Below, one piece after another: positions 1-12,099 of a stretch of DNA of 64,000 nt. The stretch comes from Pomacea canaliculata. Lineage: Eukaryota > Mollusca > Gastropoda > Architaenioglossa > Ampullariidae. A model generated the notes under the pieces. That model searched no databases. It worked only from the letters and a program-made list of their open reading frames with translations, and was not told the origin of the DNA. How positions within the stretch are numbered: the first letter of the stretch is position 1; every line of letters starts with the position of its first letter. The translations under genes and the position numbers were made by a program. The stretch spans positions 26,480,927-26,544,926 of the forward strand of contig NC_037594.1 in assembly GCF_003073045.1 (NCBI RefSeq), read 5' to 3'.

Positions 1-10
1 GTCATTTCAG

Positions 11-3000
11 AGCCAAGAGGAATGCTGGATGATCTTCTGTTGCATATTAGACTTTTTGCCTGGTGGGTTTTGAACAGTACAATTGCATTGGCCATTTCTT
101 GTTTCTTTTCTTACAGCCAAGACTGTTCCATATTGTCCAGACACAGTCTGCACAATCTCAGTGCTGTTACTTCCCTTACCTGGACAGATGTTCCTCAGCG
201 AAAACATTTTGGTTTGTTTCATGCTGTTTTATTTCATCGTAAATTATCAAGCTCGTTGCATTCTGTGCATAAGTTAATTTTTTAATTTGAAATGTACTTG
301 TCTCCATGAACTCTTTCTGCTATAATCTAACTGATAGATGAAGCATCTGTTGGTCGTTTATTTGGAAATTTTTAAAAATAAATTAGTTAAAGATAAAGGA
401 TCTCGTATAATGAAAACTGCTCATCACAGGGATATGACTGATATTTCTAGTAATTTCTTTGCAGGCATTCTGGGTGTGGGATATGAAGATGGTTGTGTGT
501 ACCTTTTGCCTCTGCAATGGGAAGCAGACTCTTTAAGGAGCCAGACATTCCTGACAGGTTCTACTGTTATAGAAAGTGAAGCAGACAACATGTCTGTCAG
601 TTGTATGACTTGGATGCAGTGTGATGAGGTTTGACAATAAACAAGTACATGTAACAATAAATGTGGATGTGCATGCGCTTATGTGTGTTGAGAATAGTGC
701 ATAGAAGGACGGCGCAGTGAGAATAAAGGTGTGCTTTTGTGTAAAATTGTGGACTACGTTCTGAGTATGCCCCTTTGCCAACTATGGTTGCAAATGTGTC
801 TGTGAAAATTTCTCTTTTTCACTGCAGGCTGATGAAATATCAGATTCATAAAGTTTCTTTCTTTAAAAGTAAAGCAGGGGCAATTAAGGGGGATATTAGA
901 CTGAGGAAGTCTGTATGCCATGAAGAGTAAACACTGCCTTGAAATTTAGTTCATTGTTTGCTAATTATCACCCTTCGTTTTTTTCTCCTTTTTCCTTGAT
1001 TTTCAGAACACTAAATACTACTTTTACTTTTTGTTTTTCAGTTTTATTATCTAAAGAGTCAGATGTCTCGTCATTTAATAATTTAAGTGAGCTTTATATG
1101 GTTTTCTGTACACTATTCAGACTGGCCCAGTCCTGCTGTATGCCAAAGAACATGTGCTCAACAGTCATTGCCTGTCATTTCCAGACAACAATATACCAGA
1201 TGTTTTGCTGACAAAATCTACTTCTGTCTGTCTAGGAAATTCGTTTCCTATAACCTGTAAGTATCTTCATTATTCAAAATAAAGCCCTGCAAAAAACCAA
1301 ACAGACTTTCAAATAATCTAAAAGCAGTGGACATTCTTTATGTCTATCATAAGTTGGTGATATGCAAAGCCTTGCGATGCATTTGCAGTAAAAACAACTA
1401 GATAGTTTACAAAAGCCTGAAACTGCTTGAAATAGACAACAGATGAGGTTAAGTAGTCATTTCATCTATCAGTTTCTTTTTCTCATCTCAGGTCTGTCAT
1501 TTCCTTTTTATATGTAATTTTATAAACTAATAGGAGCGAATTCTACTGCTACTCTCCTGATATGAGTGAAAGCAGTAAAGTATGCTAGTTTAACATGATT
1601 GGCTGAAAGTGTTTACATGCATGGCCATGAGTGCAACTATAGTCATTATGCAACCTTAGTTATTGCACTTCACCATCATTGCTGTTAGAATTATGCAGCA
1701 ATTAAATTGCCAGTGTCAAGAAAGATAACAGGATTTCATTCTATCAATGTTTGTGAGGGAGGAGGGGAGAGCAAGAGAAATGTATAGTCTTGAGTACAAA
1801 ACACACTGCATTGATCTTGGAATATTGTACTCTGAATCGGATCTTTTAACAGACATCTTTCTACAGGTCTGGAATGTGTGGGTTCCACCATTTTAATGGC
1901 AACTCAGAATGGTAGTGTGCAGCTTGTGAAAGTGGAGCACAGGGAAGCAGGTACATCTTAGTGGCTAGAACTTTTAGAGGAAGATGTTCGCATAGTTGAT
2001 ATCCTTTCAAAACTGTCAGAGAAAACAGGAATCAACTGGGTTAAAGAAAATTGCAGTGAGGAAAAATGTCTTGAAACTTTTATTCAGACAGTAATGCTAT
2101 AACTTACTACTGCACACATTTAAAATGTTTTCCAAACCATGGTAATAAAATGTTTAAAAAAGGTACATGAAAGTTTAAAGCCACATTTTATTTTCAGAGT
2201 TACATATAGAATGTGAGCGCTCGCTCCCATTTCAGCACAAGGAAGCTGGGTGGATATGTCGAGCATGCACATTCTCCCCTAATGCTGCGTTGTGCATTGC
2301 TTTATTCAGGTAAACAAATATCTTTGTGGAGATACTAGTTTTGACTACTAAATAGATGATAGTCAACCAAGTTAATGAAGGAGAATGATAGCATTATGGC
2401 TATTTGTCTTATAGTTGATGATGGACTGTCAGATTCATTTCTGTAATAAATGTCTTGCTATGCTTTTTATATTATCTGTTCAAATTCAGGTTTTGTTTGA
2501 CATATTCTGTTTTTTGGGGGGCTTTTTAGTTGAAGTCTTTTGTCAGATTTTTTTTTAAAGAAATTGTAAAGAAACTGATAAGGAAAACAATGATAATAAA
2601 TATTAGGAAACTAATTTGTATAATTGTGATAAAAACAGTAACTGGAAACCCCAAATTATAGTTTGTAATATCAAAACCAATGCACAAGTTTTAACTTCAG
2701 TCCTAGCTTCAGCTATGACCCAGCAGCACAACGTTTTAAGGATCCAACAAAGGTAACAGAAAATTGCTCAAAATTTTTGAAACTTAGAAAGTGTAAATAT
2801 TGGCCAACTTCAGTTATTTAATTAACAGCCATTTTTAGCATTGAGTCACTTGATATAAACCTTGATGCTTGATACATAATGAGAAAGCTTGTATTTATTT
2901 GACATTACTGCATTAAGACTTGTTACTTTACACAGCTTGAAATTCAAATATAAGATTTAGTGGGATAGTGTGCAGAAATGAGAGAACAGGTAAAAATTCG

Positions 3001-6000
3001 TGAAGAACATATTCTTAAAATGTGTCTTATTTTCAAGCTTCCACGGAGAGTATTGGTGTTAAGAGTTTATCACCACAGTTTAGAGTGTATTTTCAAGGCA
3101 CAACCACATTTGTCTAGCTTATCCTGTTTTTGTGCCTAGATCCACATGTGTTGTGTTCCCACCTGTGATATGAGCAGTGTCGAGTCAATCGTGACTTCAG
3201 AAACAGGTGGGCTGTTATTTGTCAATCTTTTTATCAACATCAAAAACACATTTACATAGTGAAAGAATTGAAGTAGGATAGATTTTTTACAAATGCAGAT
3301 AAGGGACAGCTTTAATACAGTTTTTAAAAGGAACTATGCAAAACAATGTAAAGATTTTTTTTTTTTAACAAGTCTGTTGGATTAGTAGTATTAAAAGAAG
3401 ACTACACTTGCTCCTGTATAAATTAATGAGCCTATAGTCATGTTTAAACATTCAGAAAAATATTTGGGTTTGTTTGGGCTTATTTATTATTGATTTTCAG
3501 ATCAGCTACGTTGCTACAGTGATGTGTTGGAGTTTTCTCGTCAAGTAGTTTGCGGAAAAGCTTTCAACCATGAACTTGTAGGGGACATGACAAGGAGGCT
3601 AATGTCCATGTCAGATACACGTCTTGGCATGATGGTATCAAGGTATAGTTGTCAGGAACTTTGAAAATACTGGTAATTGTAAAGACCCCAGTATTCTTAT
3701 GATTCTTAAGTACTTTAGAAATGGTCAAGATCCCCAAATCCTTAAAGATCAACCCGAATGGTTCACGTGTTTTGCAGATATCAATAGATATAGGCAATAT
3801 AAAACTAAACTTGCACACTTATAACTTTTGTAACTCAATTTTAGCACTAGAAGAACAACTTTAGTATCAAAGGATAGGTTAAAACCTGTACATTTTAAAG
3901 ATTTTCAAAATCTCAAATTTCCACATTCTGTAGTTATGGGTCACTTATGGTCAGCAAGTTTTTATAGAGGAAAGAGTAATCTAATAGATTTTTAAAATGA
4001 TTTGAAATTAACACAATTACTTCATAGTGATGCAGAATGCACAACCATAATCCTTTTGGAGTACTCAGTTACCAGGTTGACTAAAGAGTGTATTTGTACA
4101 AAGAAAAAAAAATCAGGAAAAATTAATTTGATTGGAGTATTCTTTAATGAAATGTTACCGTTTTCAATAATGTCTATACAGTGTATATTGTTGACAAATA
4201 GGCACATGCTGACTACCCTGCAACATGCTTGTCAAAATCGACCACTGGATATGGAGGTGAGGGCAAATTTGCATTGACACAAATTTCTTATGGTCATAAA
4301 TGTGTTGTTCAACTTTTGAGAATATTTGTAATTTTTAGATTATAAATTACAGTTACAAAGTAAAAATTTCTGCTTATTTTTAGTGAAACAAACAATATAC
4401 AACACACAGAAAGCAGCTTAAAATGTGTACAGCATGATGCAACAGTCAAATGTAACGCTGTCCTCTTGATTTGTTTTACAGGTTTTGGAGGCTGTGACAA
4501 TGGCACAACAGAACACCACAGAGTCTATCCTGTGCAACCATATTCTTAATGCTTGGCTGAATCTGAGCAATAAGAGGAAAGAAGATATCACACGTGAAGG
4601 TTTGCAATTATTGTAGGGGTGAAAGACTTTTTGCCAATACAGTATTGTTCTCTTTCTAAAGGGCAGCTTATGTGAGACATTTCTTAACTGTTTTTAGATT
4701 CTAAATTGTTTTTCAGTTGTTAACTAGTTTATTTCCACTTAATGGACTTGATTGTTTGCACAAGCACATGAAAAACTGACACATGTCTGAAAGCAGCACA
4801 TCCACAAGAAAGCCCCACCTTTTAATTTTTTTTTACATAAACTCTTGAAGGGAAGTGATGTTAATAGTTTGAAGTTTTACAGACTGAGACAATGGAGGTG
4901 TGTGTATAAACCAGAACAGATAGACTTGACATATTAGACCAGAGGGTTGGGCAGTTGAGACAGTGGGAAGTGATTGGGTGGCGGAATAGATACTGAAAAA
5001 TCATTACGCATTTGTCAGTTTGGGTTAAGCTGTGTGGTAATTATTTCGGTTAATTCATTCAAATGGTTTAAATGCCCATCAGCTGCTGATTACAGGACTC
5101 ATCTACCTATTTTGACGACTCTAATTTGTCAAAACACTTTTATACTATTGCAGATTTTAAAATTAAAAACGCTTTGCTGCTATACATCTTTTTTTTTTTT
5201 TTTTTTTTTTTGTTGAGAGGAATACTGTAGGTCAGTGTGACTGGAGAGGTATTAGTTAGGCCTGTGGTTGGATGGTTGGGGTTCATGGAGGTGAAAGACA
5301 CAAAACATACTGGCAAAAATTTGACCGTGGAAAATTTTTAAATGACCGCTTTGTAAACATTCATGGGGCTATTCTGTAGGTAAAACCTAATTATTTAGTC
5401 TGTCAAAGAATTTTGCAAACTATTAAAACTATTATTTGTTTGAACAGTATGATAAAATTAATTAATTAATAAAAGTAAAATGACTAATGCATTAAAAGCA
5501 AAATATTGGCACCTTAATTTACAGGGCAAGATGTGTAGTATGTTTTTTTCTTACACTGAACCTAAAGTACTATGTGATTCATATATTCTGCCATGTTTCT
5601 TTGTATAGTTGGAAATTTTTGCTTCCACTAAGATGAATGCTTGATTCTGTGGTGTTTTTTTTGTTTTGTTTTGTTTTGTTTTTTTGTTGTTTTTTGTTTT
5701 TTGGTCATGTTCAGTCAATTTAGAAAGTAAGGCATAGTGATTGTTATGTAAGCTACCCACTCTTTGGTGATATCAAAACTTTCTCTGTGGTGATACCAGT
5801 GCAGGCTTTACATTGTCTCCCTCTCATGCAGACATGTCAACGGTCAACACCATGTTTAAGTGGGTCCAAGGGAGTGCTGATAAGATGGAGAGAATAGGCT
5901 TGGAGGTCATTGATGGGCTCAACTCTGTCATCAGCCAGGCCCAGGTGTCGCAAGAGACTGGCTGCAGCATTTGTGGAGCTGGTATCCTTTGTCAGCTTGT

Positions 6001-7297
6001 CAACAACCTCCTCCATCCCTCTCTTCCTCCGTCTCTACCCTGACGCCCACCCCTTGATCTCTCCCCTTTTTGTACTTATCTCACAAGGCACTGAATGTGA
6101 AGATTACTTTCACAGCGAAGCACTGGATGTCAGTGTGCATTTTAGTGTACAGTTTTGCTGGGCAATGTGTGCAGTAGGTATTTAATGCAGTCTGGTCATG
6201 AAGAGTAAATGTGTGTGTCTACTGGCAGACAACACTACCATGTTAATTTGCATAACAAGACTTTTAGATACCAATATTCACTAACAGTCCCTTGACAACA
6301 TAGCAGAACAAAAATACAGTGGCAGTCTGAGTGCCCAGTGTACCAATGAGCATACCTTTGGTAAGTGATTTTTGTGTAACAGAAAAAAAAATTGAAAGGG
6401 AAGTGAAGGTGTTTTATTTGCCAGAGTAAACAACTGACCCTTGCTAGGTTCATAGTTCTGCATGTAATTTATTAAAGTGATGGTTTTGCTTTAGTCTCCT
6501 AGCAAGCAATCTGTCTCTTTCACACATGCACACACACAGGGTTTTACAATGTGGCATCTGTGCCATCAGTTATTCATTACTGTTAAAATATTTGCACAAA
6601 TCACGTATGTAAATCCTAGCCACTGTCTGTAAATTATAAAGGTGTTGTATGACTTTTCACCAGTAGTTTTATACGACAGGAAATTTCATTAAGGGACAAG
6701 TTTATAACCTTACTAATGGCATGAGCTGATGTTTGCTGCAGGAATTTGTACCAAAACTTTGGCAGTCTGCCAGGACTTTGTATACCAGTACTGCAGTCTG
6801 TGTGGGGCTCTAGCTTTATCAGTCCGGAAGCTAGAAAGTAAGTTATACGCAGTTGAAGGTAACAGTTATTCTGGTTAGCTTAAAAACTATTTGTTATATT
6901 TATAGTTGTTTTTACTTGTTGAAAAAGTGGTGTTTAAGAGACAATGTTACAGTCTTAAAAAAGCTCTTTTGATGCAGAGCCACCATTAATTTTTTTATGT
7001 TTAAAATAGTAAAGTAGATATAATCGTTCAGTTTCACCATTCATAGGTTGCATCACTGCAGGAACCCAAACTTACATGCATAGAAGCATGAACAAATAAA
7101 TTTTATGTCAGTGTCAAGAGCAGATGCTAGGTTAGACTATTGAGTGTTTGGTTGCTTGCTTTGATCAGTTATTTGTGGCCATAAGGTATAATTAATGGTT
7201 TGTTATTACAGGGCTGGATTGGCTTCCAGGGGATCCTGCCCTCTGCACACTTTGCTCAAACCCATTGACGATCAGTACTGCAGAATATGTAATGTAA
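11..7297 (+). CDS. GTF3C4: GTF3C4-like (TFIIIC90) transcription factor, C-terminal half
   Basis: TFIIIC90 is a subunit of TFIIIC, the nuclear factor that recruits RNA polymerase III machinery to tRNA genes. The exons join in one open frame: 117-211, 465-628, 1121-1256, 1867-1950, 2198-2309, 2701-2752, 3140-3206, 3501-3642, 4202-4256, 4482-4599, 5832-5981, 6088-6177, 6742-6837, 7212-7297; 11-62 is a likely further 5' exon in phase. All introns are GT-AG. About 480 residues are visible against roughly 820 in the human protein, so the start lies left of the window. The N-terminal part has WD-like strands (SLTW, GILGVGYEDGCVYLL; later TFSPNAALCIALF). The C-terminus has CSIC, a W-x2-C, DFVYQYCSLCG and DWLPGDPALCTLC, the order of the zf-TFIIIC domain. 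Family assignment rests on remembered similarity to human GTF3C4, so it is probable, not certain. MED16 was considered and fits worse. Confidence 0.7.
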
Positions 7298-7463
7298 AGC
7301 ATGGTTCGGCTGACTGGGAGACCTAGAGAAGGGAGAAAGAAAAAAAGAATTGATGTGTCGTCATTGCCAACGTGGCAATCAAAATTCGTGACAAACATAA
7401 TTTTTGTTGAGAGAATCTCAATAGTTTGCTTGCATTTTGGCATGAAATCATTACAGAACAAAT

Positions 7464-7469
7464 AATAAA
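7464..7469 (+). terminator. Poly(A) signal of the GTF3C4-like gene
   Basis: AATAAA lies 167 bases after the TAA stop at 7295-7297 and is followed by a T-rich stretch near 7490. This is the first good signal downstream and gives a short 3' UTR. Confidence 0.6.
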
Positions 7470-8990
7470 TGCATGTGCGATAAACTTTATTATTTTTTTT
7501 TTTTCAACACCTAGAGTGGTAGAAAAGAAATTGCAGCTAATAAAAATCTCTCCTCTGTTTCATGGAGAGTTTCTTAATTATTAACAGAAACAAAATTTTA
7601 ACAGTACATTTTGACTGCTATAACAATTTTTTAAATAAGAAAGTATCTTTCTTGAAGATGGACGTTCACACTTTTGTAGGTTAATGGTAACACAAATCAG
7701 AAACCAAAGCGGCCCTCATGGGTTATGAGGATTACTGTGTCCCCCAATTTTATTAAAAATTGACTAATTAGAAAAAAATGAAGTGCCATGTAGTCCAGTA
7801 CTAGAAACTGGAAAATTTAGAAACTGGAAAATAAGTCTTTCACTTAATGTATGGATCCCACACAAAAATGCTACAAACGAGTGCTACGTCATTTTTTTTT
7901 AGACTAATGGATAAACCTTGATTGGCTTTTGCTTGAAGCTGACAAACTGCCAAGCTGGTAGTCATATGGCGATACTGACTCAGTATTTGAAAAGCCCAGC
8001 AACTGTAATTTTGTCATTTTTTAGACTGTCAATGTTGGACTTTAGGACTGGTTTATTTTTATGTCACTCTGGAAATAAAAATAATCTTTTTTAGAAAATG
8101 TCTGCCTTTCAGTTTGTTCGTGCATTTTCTGAGCATTCATTTTCTTTACACAAAGGGTAGATTTGTACTCTTATTCACTATTTTGTATTTTCAAATCATT
8201 TCTTACGAAGATCCGGAAATCTGTTTTTCTGAATATTATCGTAGTGCGCATGCGGAGTATAGGCTGACGATGTGTGACATGAGACAGGTTAGCATGAGAA
8301 GATCACATCGCAGCTGGTTAAAAGGCTTAGCATTGAAAGAGAAAAACAAAAGTCACAAACTTGAATTCGCCAGTGTCATCTGTTTGCCGATACTTACCGT
8401 GTTCTTTGAATGGTCGGCTGTCGGTTTGTGTGCTCTTTATAAATTCAGTAATAATTATTATTATTTCTAACGTTTCAACTTTTCTGAGCTGATCTTACAT
8501 TTAGGCAGACCGCAGTTTGTAAAAAAATTAGTCTTCTTTTAAATGTTCACAAATTAGCTTTCGGTCACGGTGTCTCCATCAAGACGCCGGTAGGGCTTTA
8601 GAGCTGAAACCTCTTCATCTCGCGCTCTCTTACACTCTCTTGGACGTGGATTATTGACAGTCATGCAGGTGTAGGAAGATTGTCGGTTTTGTTTTGTTTT
8701 GTTTTTTTTTTTTTTTGGGGGGGACAAGCTCTATGCTGACCGTGAACGGCGTTCACATTCATGTCCCTCAATATCGTTCTAGAGGAGGCGGCTGCCTCAC
8801 CTCCCTTGCCCCCTGGTCCCTACGCCGCTGTCATGAAGTTAACTTAGCCTGAACGTGTCCATGCAATATACATGGAAATCACACTTTGCAATCAAGGTGG
8901 AAGGCATTACTGACTTTTACTTTCCTAAATTAAGTTTTGTCTACAGACCAGCTGGATCACCGGAGGACATCGTCTCGTTGCAGTGATTAT
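7470..8990. other. Intergenic, no gene recognised
   Basis: This region lies downstream of the GTF3C4-like gene. It is AT-rich with poly-T runs (for example 8703-8716). An open frame at 8114-8470 (+, 118 codons) has no recognisable domain and no splice context I trust. The part from about 8750 to 8830 is more GC-rich. Confidence 0.5.
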
Positions 8991-8994
8991 TAAT

Positions 8995-9095
8995 TATCTC
9001 TGGTCTGGTCGGTTTGAGGGAGAGCATAGTGATTTGAAACTTGAAAGCGCGCTGATCACCATCCAGTTCGATTCCCGGGTGATGAAGCGTATATT
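8995..9095 (+). repeat. Possible tRNA-derived SINE fragment
   Basis: A box-B-like core, AGTTCGATTCCCGGG, sits near 9064-9078, preceded by AAAGCGCGCTGATCACC. This arrangement is seen at the tRNA-like head of many invertebrate SINEs. Box A is poor and no clear tail or target duplication is visible. It lies directly beside the 3' end of a LINE fragment. A decayed tRNA gene is the alternative. Confidence 0.3.
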
Positions 9096-9149
9096 TTTCC
9101 CCAGTTGACCTAGCTGTAAAGTTGGATAGCTGATTTCCGTGGAAGATCA

Positions 9150-9890
9150 ATGTGATTACATGAATAGACGCGGCAGCTGACGGCCCGCCATTCTTGCCTA
9201 TTGTGGGCGATAGTCAGCAGGTCCTGTACAGGACGACCAGTCCAGACTTTGACATTCCGAAGTCAGTTCTTCTTCTGGCCTCCGCGGCGTTGGCCACACT
9301 CCTACTTGCTTTGAAGGATAGTCTTTGACAAGGTGTCGGGTCACATGACCAAAGAAAACCAGCTTACGTCCCTAACTGTTGAAAATAGAGGTTCCTGGTG
9401 ACATGCGAGTGTGGCCATCTTTTTTCGTACAAAGTCGTTAGTTCTGTTTTTTTTGTATGAGACCCGGAGCAGCGCCCTCAGGTGCTAGTTCTCGAATGCC
9501 TGGCTTCTCCTTAATGTTTTGGCGAGCAGAGTCCACGTGTCACGTCCGTAGAGCAGGATGGGAACTACCAGGGATTTGTACAGCTTGTACTTGGTAGAGA
9601 CCCTTATCTTATGGCTATGCCAGATCCTGTCTAGTCTAGACAGTGCCACTGTTGCTGTTGTGATCCTGATGCGGGTATCTGGCGTGGAACTGCCGTCCTT
9701 GGAGAGGGTGGCTCCCAAATACTAGAAGCTGCTGACCCTTTCGAGCTGTACCCCGTTCACACAGGTCTGTGGTTTGTGGTTTATGTGATGTGCCTCGCCT
9801 TGTCTCCATGCAGGAGACAGGATGGCATCGAAAGGCTCTCTCTCTCCAGAGCTCTATAGCTCCTTGCAAGGATTCGAAGTTGGGAGAAAT
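9150..9890 (-). mobile_element. LINE fragment, C-terminal part of reverse transcriptase
   Basis: Read on the minus strand, the frames give YLGATLSKDGSS, RLDRIWHSHKIRVSTKYKLYKSLVV and LLYGRDTWTLL. Lower down come KLVFFGHVTRH and LLTIAHNRQEWRAVS. These are the thumb and C-terminal tail motifs of the reverse transcriptase of a common invertebrate non-LTR retrotransposon. Only the last part of ORF2 is present (5' truncated, as usual for LINEs), and the coding sequence is spread over several frames, so it is dead. The 3' end is close to 9150. The clade (RTE/CR1-like) is not certain. Confidence 0.8.
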
Positions 9891-12050
9891 GTTCAGGCGC
9901 TTTTTTTTTTCATCGTTAATTAAGAGATGATGATATACTGATATAAAATAAGCTGCAACTACATAAAAGAAAGTGAAATAGGTATCCAGTTTTGCTATTA
10001 CATGTCTTTGGAACAATTTAGCTCGCAATAATTAGTTGATCTTTAGATACCATGGACCAACGATTTTTAAATTTCATACCAAGAGAGAGATGATACCTAC
10101 ATCACTTGAAGAAGCGTTTTCTGAGGATTGAAAATTACTCAAAATTGTCAAAATTGGACATGAAACGAGTTTTTAAAATTTTGAGAATAATTAATTTTTA
10201 TATTTAAAAAAAATCGAAGATGCCCATATATTTCGCATAAAAGCACAGCATCTATAATCAGTGAATTAAACATTTAAAAATATTCTAAATAATAAAACAG
10301 TGTTTTCGCACAGAAAAAGAACAACAAAATACTTATTCAAAGTTTATTTGCATTCTCTGCAGTAATTAGCACAGCCAAAAGGAAAGAGATTTCAGACAAA
10401 ATAGTTATAGAATGTTAACATAAAAAAACAGTTATCTAATATCAAGAGAATATGAAACCTACAATGACGTTTAACTGTGAACAATCAAATCTCACCTGAA
10501 ATATTTAAAAGTGGTGAAATGTATTTAATGCTTATTGATGAAGACCCTCCCACCTTCCACTTCTTGGTCTAAGACAAACACAAGTTACTGAGTCCTTATC
10601 CTACTGATCTTGCATAAACCAAGACATGATGCAAAACAGAAGAAAAGTTTGTTGAATAAATATTTCTTTGATGAAGCAAACCTTGATGATCGTGTCCTCT
10701 TTTCTTATCTCTGAATAATATCTGTTTCCCAGTGACAAGTGTGAAGTCACAACTAGACAGTCAGCATCAATCAGATGGCGAGATGCCGACACATCCACCT
10801 CTCATTCTATTAAATACATCTAGGAATGTCAGCTTTAATTCCAAATAAAAATTAAGATATTTGCAAGCTTTTAGTTTCATTATAACAATTTTATAACTGA
10901 AAAGCTTGGCAGGGGATGATCGAGCGACCGCTAAGTATATTCCGGAAGGACGAGTGTCTCATTTCTGACTGGTCAGAGATGATAGAATTGTCTTTGGACA
11001 TGTTCCACAACCACGAACGTCACTGATTTACAGTCGTCTGTCATCGATAGTTTCCGTAAACTGTAGGGGAGTGCGAGTTTAATTTAAAAGTAAAATACTA
11101 AGGTCGATTTCTTTCAAGTTTTTAGATGATGTTTTGAACATAAATTAAAGGTTACAAAGGATATGTGAGAAAATAGTTACAACACATTTTGATTTTAAAA
11201 AAATCTCCCCTAAACATGTTTCTAAACATTCCACTAACCACTTATTTCTCGAATCTTGCGCCGTTTCAGCCCGCCATTGTAATGCAGGATAACATTGACC
11301 AGTTGTCAGTTGCGAAATTTTCTGCAGGTCTGAAAGCTGCAAGTGCCACCATGGTAACGCGAGCCGAACGAACAAAACTTGTGAAGATGCCTTGCTACGA
11401 GCGGCTCGGGTCATTGGGCAGCGAAATGTTCTGTGATGTCGTCTGGGGGCGATTAATTCCAATGTTCAAGGCTGTAAAGACAACTCAGACAACTCTTTCC
11501 GACTGAAAAGATTGCATATTTCAAACCTGGCGACTTTTTCCAGCCTTCCACTGACAACAGCCACATCCACCAAAAGATCACCGGATGACTGACCTGCCAA
11601 CTGACCATCTAGTCCATTACTTCAACATCCAGATCGAAGAGATGGAAACCTTTAGACAATCAGCTAAACTTTTCTAGAAGGACACGGACTGGTGTGTACA
11701 GTCCTTCCTTATCGTTGTGTAGCCAGCGAGGAGACGCTCGAGGACTCTCCACTAATCTTTCCGAAGGCGCAGTGCACCTTCCTCCTGAGGCAGCCCGGTT
11801 CGCACCCAGGCCTGTCGGTACACACGTGAGGACCTGGTGGAGACCCACTGCTATCTCTCAAGCGCTTACTTTGGTGTCATCCACTGACACTGACTTTGCT
11901 GCTTTAGATGGCAGCTGGAGTAGCAGGCCCTGAGACAGTGACTAGGACTGACCTCTCAACTCCTGACCCCAAAGACGGGCAAGCTGAGGACTTCAGCTCA
12001 TCAATAACATTTTGTATCAAGAAAGAACTGCAATAGCAAAGGTATATCTT
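9891..12050. other. Intergenic, unassigned open frames
   Basis: Nothing here could be tied to a known family. Minus strand 10601-10798 (65 codons) is open and an AATAAA-like signal on the same strand lies near 10338, so a terminal exon is possible but unsupported. From 11190 to 11940 the sequence is richer in GC and CpG. Both strands are open between about 11145 and 11506 (105 codons each way), and an acceptor-like TTTCAG precedes the plus frame at about 11270. Two further overlapping frames lie at 11660-11933. A 5' exon or noncoding transcript could hide here. Confidence 0.3.
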
Positions 12051-12063
12051 AAACACGAGGCAA

Positions 12064-12099
12064 TCATCATCATCATCGTCGTCATCGTCATCATCATCT
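12064..12099. repeat. CAT/CGT trinucleotide microsatellite
   Basis: An imperfect run of CAT and CGT triplets. On the minus strand it reads as a poly-aspartate stretch in an open frame, which is a repeat effect and not evidence for a protein. Confidence 0.8.

Noticed and set aside
117-7297. Reading the first gene as Mediator subunit MED16
   Set aside because: DWLP near the end resembles MED16, but the paired CxxC motifs, their order and the WD-like exons fit TFIIIC90 better, and the splice phases support that reading.
8114-8470. 118-codon plus-strand frame
   Set aside because: It has no domain, mixed composition and no splice or promoter support; chance length in AT-rich DNA.
9900-10030. Extension of the LINE frame upstream to 10028
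   Set aside because: The first part of that frame is AT-rich non-coding sequence; recognisable reverse-transcriptase motifs begin only below about 9890.
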